Source: Vigna angularis (lineage: Eukaryota > Streptophyta > Magnoliopsida > Fabales > Fabaceae). Taken from it: DNA of 64,000 nucleotides. Below, piece by piece: positions 57,420-64,000 of the stretch. How positions within the stretch are numbered: the stretch's first letter is position 1; each line of letters opens with the position of its first letter. The notes under the pieces were generated by a model that saw only the letters and a program-made list of their open reading frames with translations, had not been told where the DNA came from and ran no database searches. The translations under genes were made by a program, and so were the position numbers. Location: positions 8,678,479-8,742,478 of the forward strand of contig NC_068977.1 in NCBI RefSeq assembly GCF_016808095.1, read 5' to 3'.

Positions 57420-59030
57420 GATAGTTGGAACTCCTGCATCATATTTTTTGTTTCTCAATGTATTTGTGTAGGATTTGACTCCCGGTAAATTTTAAAACAT
57501 AAAATATGGAACTTATAACCTATCGACTAAAAGACACAGATGAGATTTTAACCTAAAGAAAGTGAAGCAGATTAGTTAATTATTCAGTCATCAACAACTA
57601 GGAATTTCTCTGCTCAGATTACATAGAAGAACATTTAAGAATATGTAGATAACTATAGCTCTATGGGGAAATGCTAGAGACCCTTATATTTGTTCTTTTA
57701 TTCCTTTTTTATTCGTAGCCGTTATATTCCTTTAATTATTACAAATGTAAATGACTAATTTTCGTTCTCTTCACGTCCTCAATTACAAATTTCAATTCTT
57801 AATTTTTTGAGAGATGTAGGTTGAATATTATCATGGACTAGTCCAACAATATCTCTTAATTACTTAATTTTTCTGGGGTCAAACATATTTTTAGTCTATA
57901 AACAGAAGTTTGTTTTCAATCCTCCATTCAAAAACATCGAGTTTTTACCGTCAAATCCATCAGTGGAAGTATTTTTACCACCAAAAAATCACATATACTT
58001 ATTTTGAATTTCAAACTCCAACTCCAACCTCATTAACCCCTTTTCCCTTTGGCAAAAATTCTCTCAACCCTCACCTATTACCGTTTCATCCCTTTCAATG
58101 CTTTATCACCTTCTGAATAACGCCTATGTTGAATATTATAGTAGAAAAAAATTATTTGAACACTTTGAACGTCAAGTGCTTAAGTTTCACAACCATGAAG
58201 ATGTAATTAATCAGTTGGGTTGTTACTCAGGAAATTTGGGGAAGCTCACTATTGTTGGTTTTGGATAATGTTTTGCTTGACTGAGAGGCTCTTTTGAATA
58301 AATTAATATTTTATTTGTCATTTAAAAAAAATTTGATGATTTCAAAGTTTGCATTTCCAAGATTTAACATTGATCTTACACTTTTCTTAGACTTTGACTA
58401 AACTTATCTAATCCTATAAAATTGTCTATGATTTAACATATTGTAGTGCCTTAACTATAAGATGTTTTTGCTACCAACACTTTTGTAGACATGAGTGCCA
58501 CATTATTAATGCTGATACAAGATGGAAGGAATAAAAAAATAATGATAAATAAGAATTGGAAAACTAAAATTAGTGAATAATTTGTTGAAATACTGATATT
58601 GATAAAAAAAAATGTGTTATGAGATCAATACTTTATGTGGTTATTGATGCTACATTATTGTTTATCCATGATATTTGAGAACAAAGACGATGACAATAGG
58701 AAGAAAAAAAAATAGATAGTTGTAATTTAACTATTCTATGGATTAAAATTACATTTTCTAAAAAATAGTAAACAATATATATTTCAAATGACAATCCATT
58801 TTTCATTTTTCTTCTTTTATATATAAGTATCATTCTAGGTTTATAATTTTATATTAAAATTAATATTTATAGTTTAGAAAGTGATATTTTAGAATTGACA
58901 AGGAGTTTAAAATAGTGGTATTTGAATATTTTAATATTAAAATGTTTTAGTATAAATATAAATTTTATAAATTAGTTTCATTATTTTAAAATACTTTATC
59001 TTTATAGAAATCACTTTAGAGATCTTGTAC
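57420..59030. other. 3' flank of the dsRNA-binding gene and AT-rich spacer
   Basis: Nothing coding was recognised. Small open frames at 57910-58116 and 58633-58833 have no domain. Confidence 0.4.
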
Positions 59031-60860
59031 TTCTTTCTAAGTCTTCTAACTTTCTTGTCGTTTGTTTGAATATCAAAGATCGGTGGAGTGATTTTATTAG
59101 TAAGCTCTTTCCTTTTGTTCGATCAGTTTCTTCATTTTTGTAAGTTGAATTTCTACCCTTTTTTCTTTGATTGAAATCTATTGAATACATTGAAAATTAT
59201 GTGTGATATTAATCTTCTTTAGGTTGAATATATACATAGAGTGTTCTATTTATAATAAAAGAAATATAAACTAAGCCCAAAATACAAATAAGGAATAATA
59301 ACAAACTAACTAAAGATAAAGTATAAAGATAAAATAAAGATAATATGTATAACAAAAATCTATCTTGGGTGACCCTTCCCTTGGTTGAATGTGAGATTTT
59401 GACCTTCTATATGAGTCTATGTTGATTAATGATCATAATGGTATGACTTGATCATGTTTGTGATATTTCTATATGTAAATAAAACATCATGTAAGTTTAG
59501 AGGTGCGTTTGCTGTTTTGGAGCTATTTAGAGTTATTTTGTCAAGTAAGGGAAGCTAAGGATTTCATGTTTATACTTTGATTGATGTTGTGCATATTTTT
59601 AATTTAAGTTTAAGTGTCTTCTTGAATTAGATGTATTGGTATTTAGCTCTTGTTGAATTTGTGAAGTAATGTTTGTGTATTTGAATTGAGGTATGAATGA
59701 AGTTTTCGAATTAATAATTGTTGATATTGTACCTTTATGGGATTTGATTTGGTATGATATTGGTTAAGTTAAGAATCACGAATTGTATGATTTTGAATTG
59801 TTTGGAACTGTAAACTAGCTTAGGTAATGTTAATTTACACAAATCAAACCCAAAGAAGGATTTCTAGTGCACTGATATGGCATTGGGCACCATTGATATC
59901 CCTAGGTGTCATTGAGATAAAGACTTCTCTGAGTTGGTTTTTGGTGGGTGAGGGGTTTCCTCGTTGGGAGAAATCAAAGTCAAAGAGCTCAGCCTTGGTG
60001 TAACTGAACGCTGATCAAGACCATTGGGTGCCACTTGTGTAGGGGTGCTCAGTTTAGTTTGTTGTTGGGTGCCACTTCCTACTACTAAGCAATATTTCTA
60101 GGATTTATATCTTGGGAGCTCTGATGGTGGTTTCACTGGACAGACCTTGGGTTGACTACGCGAGAAAGTGGCGGTGGGTGCCATTTATGGTTGGCATTGG
60201 GAGAGAGCCTTCTAGAGGCACCTTTGGACTGGTGGCATTGGACAGGGTTTTATGGCGTTGGGCGACATCAACTAGTTTAGCTTTCTTGTGAGATTATTTT
60301 GGAATGTGATAGATATTGTGGATAATATGAGCTTGTGAAATACTAGGAAGTATGAAAGGATGAATGATATATGGAATTCTAGGAAGGAAATCCAGTTAAT
60401 ACGTGTTTTATAAAGTATGCATTAAAATAGGGATATATCCCGAAGGTTATCCTGAAACTCTACTAATCATTCATACTCAAATAAAGAAGGATGAATTAGG
60501 AGTTGAGAGTAGCAGGAGGTCATGGTCTAAAGAACAATGTAGTTCTTATGACAGTAAAGGATTAACCTTGTCAGGTGGAAGAGTATCCAGTACAAATGCA
60601 TGACTTCCAAGTTGTTCAACATTAATCACTTTATCCGGATGATTGATTCTAGAAGAGTCTTTATCTTTTGTGACTTGTGCTTTATAATTGTGTGAATTCT
60701 TTAGTATGAATATGATCTTGTTATTTGTTATCTAATGCACCTTTTAATCTATTAGCATACTCTTTTTTCTTTGTTGGTCTGTTTTTTGTTTGTATTATTC
60801 CTTTTGCAATTATTATCTTAATGGTATCAACGAGAATGTAGGTTTGGGACATCTCCATAG
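59030..60860 (+). mobile_element. non-coding element of unknown class, copy 2
   Basis: Plus-strand counterpart of 23430-25330. Landmarks in order: CAAGTAAGGGAAGCTAAGG near 59540; a GC-richer part with repeated GGGTGCCACTT and GGCATTGGGC phrases (59870-60270); GAGAGTAGCAGGAGGTC near 60503; ATTAACCTTGTCAGGTGG near 60560; and CCTTTTGCAATTATTATC then TTAATGGTATC near 60800. The copies are strongly diverged but collinear. No coding capacity was found; the short frame at 60403-60603 was not called. Confidence 0.5.
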
Positions 60861-61450
60861 AAAGATATTAGTATTGTGGTATAGTTGTAGGAGTTGCAGT
60901 TTTTTGTTTTAGTAGTTGTTTTAAAAAAAAACTCTTGTATACTCTTTAGTTTTATCTCTAGCATTGTGGGATTTATATATCATTATTGATTAATATATCA
61001 TTTTAGTATATCTTATGATATGACTGTAATATTCCGTTTATGTATGCTTTTGTGTTTATTAACTTTCTTTAATAGTTTTGACTATTAAATGTGATGTTAC
61101 ACACATTCTAATTTTTATTTCTTATTGTCATTTATTTTCTTATTTAATAATTATTTGATCCTGTTTAGAATTAGTTATTTTATTCAATAAATTATTTTTA
61201 TATTTATATAGTACAAATATATACTTATTTATTTGGTAATAATTGTATCCTAATATTTTTAATTAATCTTGTATGATAAAACTTTAGTCAAGTTAATTAA
61301 GTCGAAACCTTATTTATCATTACAATATGATATATATAAAAAGGTAATATATGTATAGAAAGTCAGTTACTTTCAATTCATGTCCCCAAAAAAAGAAACT
61401 AGAAAAGGTGATATGATTTATACTATTGTGAAAGATTATACAAGTTAAGA

Positions 61451-62797
61451 TCATATGTAGCATGACCTTGTAGCCAAAGCAACTAGAAAGTCTCTGTAGT
61501 CCCCAGATGGAAGGTCTTCACAAATAACATCAGCAAGTTCCTTATCATACTTTTCCTTGAAAACCCTTCTGATCTCATCTATGTCTACCTCAGCTCTGCT
61601 TACCAATGCTCTTGCAAAACTTTTTCTTTCCCCTTTGATGCTTCTGTACAGTTTCTGTCATTATTAACCAATTTCCAGCTTTTCAGATAATCACTTTCTT
61701 CTTAAACTAAATTTTGGAGAAAGATTAAATAAGTAGTATAGGAACTAAATGAGTAATTAAAGAAAAGGCATACCTTTGCAAAATAGTGTGCTGGATTACA
61801 TATGCATTTTACAACCAGCATTAGAGCTTTACCAAATTGGCCACAATTCCCTCTATTGATAGACTGAAACACAGTGCATTGAAGACAGTAAATTTCAAAA
61901 CCCTTCACAGCAATACATTGAATAGCATATTCTTTTTGTTGATACCTTTGTGTAGTCATGTCCATAAATGTGTTTATAGCTAAGAAATGTTTGCTTCAGT
62001 TGGGGAATGCTCCTCTTGCTTAAAATTTCTAATACAACAGCTTCATCTGCAGCTCCTAAGCTTCCTTCTCCAGTTTCATAGAGCCTCCTTGCATCACACT
62101 TGGATATGTGATGGTTCACATCCACTTGGTGAGCTTTGTGCGATGCAGCCAATGCCACCAGAATCTACAAAAACCAAACCTATTTCTTTAAATTTACAAA
62201 GAATTCATCAATCTAAGTATAATCCACATAAAGAATTAACATCATCTTTGATCTAAAACCTTAAAACAATAGATTTGTAGGTCTTGTTCCTTGTATTTAA
62301 TTTTATTTTTAATTAATATGAAACTTAGACTTACACTTATATTCTTAAATTGAGTGATTATGATAATATCTCACCTTTTGAAACGGGTGTGGAGGATCCA
62401 GATTGATAATATCTTGGTCCAACTGTCTCCTGAACATTCTGTGGTAGGCCTGTGTGATGAGAAGAACATGACTTGATTTTCTGCAAACGAAAATCTCCAC
62501 AAGAGCCTTGAAATCGGTATCATCTTGCTGAAGAGACTCTCTAACCACAACAGCATCTCTGTCATGTGGGTCAAGCATCCACAAGGACAAGGCAGAACAG
62601 TTCATGGAAGCACAAAACACATCTTCATACCTTTGAAGATAACTTACCAACTCCTCTCCATACATTGCCTTGAAGGTCTCTTTGAGCTTTTGTCTTTCAA
62701 GGAGGGTTCTACAACTCAGAGATGGGATCATCTGACTCAAATCCCCCATGGAATCATGGATTCTCTTGCAATCATGTTCAAAACTGTGGTTTTTCAT
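61451..62797 (-). CDS. annexin, divergent (calcium motifs degenerate)
   Basis: Four minus-strand exons, 62797-62375, 62164-61946, 61863-61774 and 61654-61451, all GT-AG and phase 0; 311 aa, the normal plant length. Four annexin repeats are recognisable: [20 protein letters not shown] with [13 protein letters not shown] (I); [20 protein letters not shown] (II); [20 protein letters not shown] (III); [20 protein letters not shown] with [13 protein letters not shown] (IV). Annexins bind acidic membranes, usually in a calcium-dependent way, and act in secretion, growth and stress responses. The GxGT-type loops expected in repeats I and IV are missing (GERK replaces GTDE before repeat IV), so calcium binding may be weak or lost. 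ATG 62797 is chosen because the upstream extension has no ATG. The subclass (D5/D8-like or other) is uncertain. Confidence 0.92.
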
Positions 62798-62834
62798 TGT
62801 AAGAATGTTGGTATCTGTGTGAGGAAATGAAGTG

Positions 62835-62842
62835 TATTTAAA
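62835..62842 (-). promoter_or_regulatory. candidate TATA box of the annexin gene
   Basis: TTTAAATA on the minus strand, 38 bp before the ATG. If used, the 5' UTR would be very short (about 10 nt), so a more distal start is also possible. Confidence 0.35.
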
Positions 62843-62849
62843 CAAGAAT

Positions 62850-63163
62850 TACTTGAAGGGTAAGGCAGGAATCATACTTTTAGTTTAGTTTTTGTGCATT
62901 GGATGGTAGAAAAATGGAATAGGGTGTAGTCATGAGACACTTATTGGTATAGAGTAGGGTTGAAAATAAAGTTGAAAAAGACAAAAGAAAATGAAGTTTC
63001 TATGCATTGAGTTGATGGTGATGTGTAACGCAGGTTGTACTTGTATGTGCGTGCCATGTGAAGTTTGTTTAGTAGCTGAACTTGTCATTGCTGTCCATGT
63101 AGACTCTCAGTCCCCCATAACACCTTTCCTAATATCATCTATTGTCATAATTACAAATTAAGA
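62850..63163. other. annexin upstream region
   Basis: Presumed promoter. No other feature was recognised. Confidence 0.35.
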
Positions 63164-63310
63164 AGCTTTTTTAATAACTTTTTGTGAATAGATTATGTGT
63201 CATTATTTTATTAGTCTGTATGTTTGAAACAGATTAATAAGTTATCACAGTTGTAAAAAAAGTTATTAAAAAAAATTATCAAAAAAGTTATTAAAAAGAC
63301 ATTTTCCTTG
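63164..63310 (+). mobile_element. MITE-like repeat, copy 4
   Basis: AGATTATGTGTCATTATTTT, then GTCTGTATGTTTGAAACAGA and AAGTTATCACAGTTGT, with T-rich and A-rich arms. Directly followed by copy 5 in the same orientation. Confidence 0.75.
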
Positions 63311-63345
63311 TCATAATTCTCATTCATAATTTAAGGACTATGACA

Positions 63346-63493
63346 TGTTAACTTTTTTTAATAACTTTTTAACAATAGATTACGTGTTTCTATTTTATTG
63401 GTCTGTATATTTGAAACAGATCAATCACAAGCTATCACATAAACAATGGTAAAAAATTGTAAAAAAAAAAAAATTGTTAAAAAAACATTTTCC
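63346..63493 (+). mobile_element. MITE-like repeat, copy 5
   Basis: AGATTACGTGTTTCTATTTT, then GGTCTGTATATTTGAAACAG and ATCAATCACAAGCTATCACA; 35 bp after copy 4. Both end CATTTTCC. Confidence 0.75.
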
Positions 63494-64000
63494 ATAATTT
63501 AATATCTCTTTTCCTTTCCATATTTTTCTTAATTATTTAATATTTTCTTTAGTTTTGTTTCTTAACGTGGTCTCACAATTTATTAGAAATACAATTTGTT
63601 AGAAATAGTCAATGTGATTTTCTCTGAGAATTAACATTGTTAGAAAATGATGACATGATAGAGTGATCTAATGTGTTTCTAAGAGAGAAAACGTATCTAT
63701 ATTATTTTCTCAAGTTATAGTCTTCTAGCGACCTTAATTATAAAAGACTACCTTCTTATAATAAATATTAAGTCCATACTTAATAAAAATAAAATTAAAG
63801 AAAATTATCTAACAATTGTCACAAACTTTAATATATTTTTGTTTTTAAAATTTTAAAATTGAATATATATGATTTTATTAATTCAACGAGGCTAATTGTT
63901 ATTTTTACATATTAAATAGAGCTGAAATTTGAGTTGAAACATAAATATTAGCATGAAACATTACCGTTGGATACGTTAAAAAAATTTAAAATAATTATTA
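63494..64000. other. gene-free AT-rich end of the window
   Basis: No feature recognised. Confidence 0.4.

Noticed and set aside
62798..62845. N-terminal extension of the annexin
   Set aside because: The extension begins at a TTG, not an ATG, and overlaps the TATA-like box. ATG 62797 is the better start.

Overview
This window looks like nuclear DNA of a dicot, most probably a legume of the Phaseoleae (bean, cowpea or soybean type). The basis is split genes with GT-AG introns, very AT-rich spacers, plant-type Copia, Gypsy, Mutator-like and TRIM elements, a KS-type dehydrin, and a Vapyrin-type gene, a family tied to arbuscular mycorrhiza and rhizobial infection. The species is inferred, not shown.

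Five genes look intact. They are a dehydrin (7014-7388, +); a Vapyrin-like MSP-ankyrin gene (13352-15050, +, two exons); a cobalamin-independent methionine synthase (27270-30837, +, 11 coding exons, 763 aa, all zinc ligands present); a three-motif double-stranded-RNA-binding protein (41989-57419, +, six exons, one 11.2-kb intron); and a divergent annexin (61451-62797, -, four exons, 311 aa). Two C-terminal exons of an unrecognised gene lie at 2513-2896, with a possible broken upstream exon at 2072-2206. The genes do not form a pathway or operon.

Most of the rest is mobile DNA. From left to right there is a decayed Gypsy pol carrying a partial TRIM (1-1600); a coding-free LTR element with a 46-bp repeat array (8319-10781); a foldback element (15985-16765); CACTA-like subterminal repeats (17760-18280); a TIR element with a palindrome array (19112-20600); and a complete TRIM with PBS, PPT and near-perfect TSD (23040-23425). 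A noncoding element present twice in opposite orientation follows (23430-25330 and 59030-60860). Then come a truncated Copia with its 3' LTR (33860-35425) and a Mutator-like region with a transposase fragment and an antiparallel plant-mobile-domain pseudogene (36208-40165). Five copies of a 125-155-bp MITE-like family are scattered through the window.

The most striking region is the 11.2-kb intron of the dsRNA-binding gene. An old plus-strand Copia (B) is split by other elements. These are a truncated minus-strand Copia (A), a solo LTR with a perfect 5-bp TSD inside A, a Gypsy gag-chromodomain deletion derivative, and a young minus-strand Copia (C) with two identical 225-bp LTRs, an AGGGG TSD and a full set of domains broken by one frameshift. 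No wholly new multi-gene system was found. The best leads are the repeat families without coding capacity and the nested intron.
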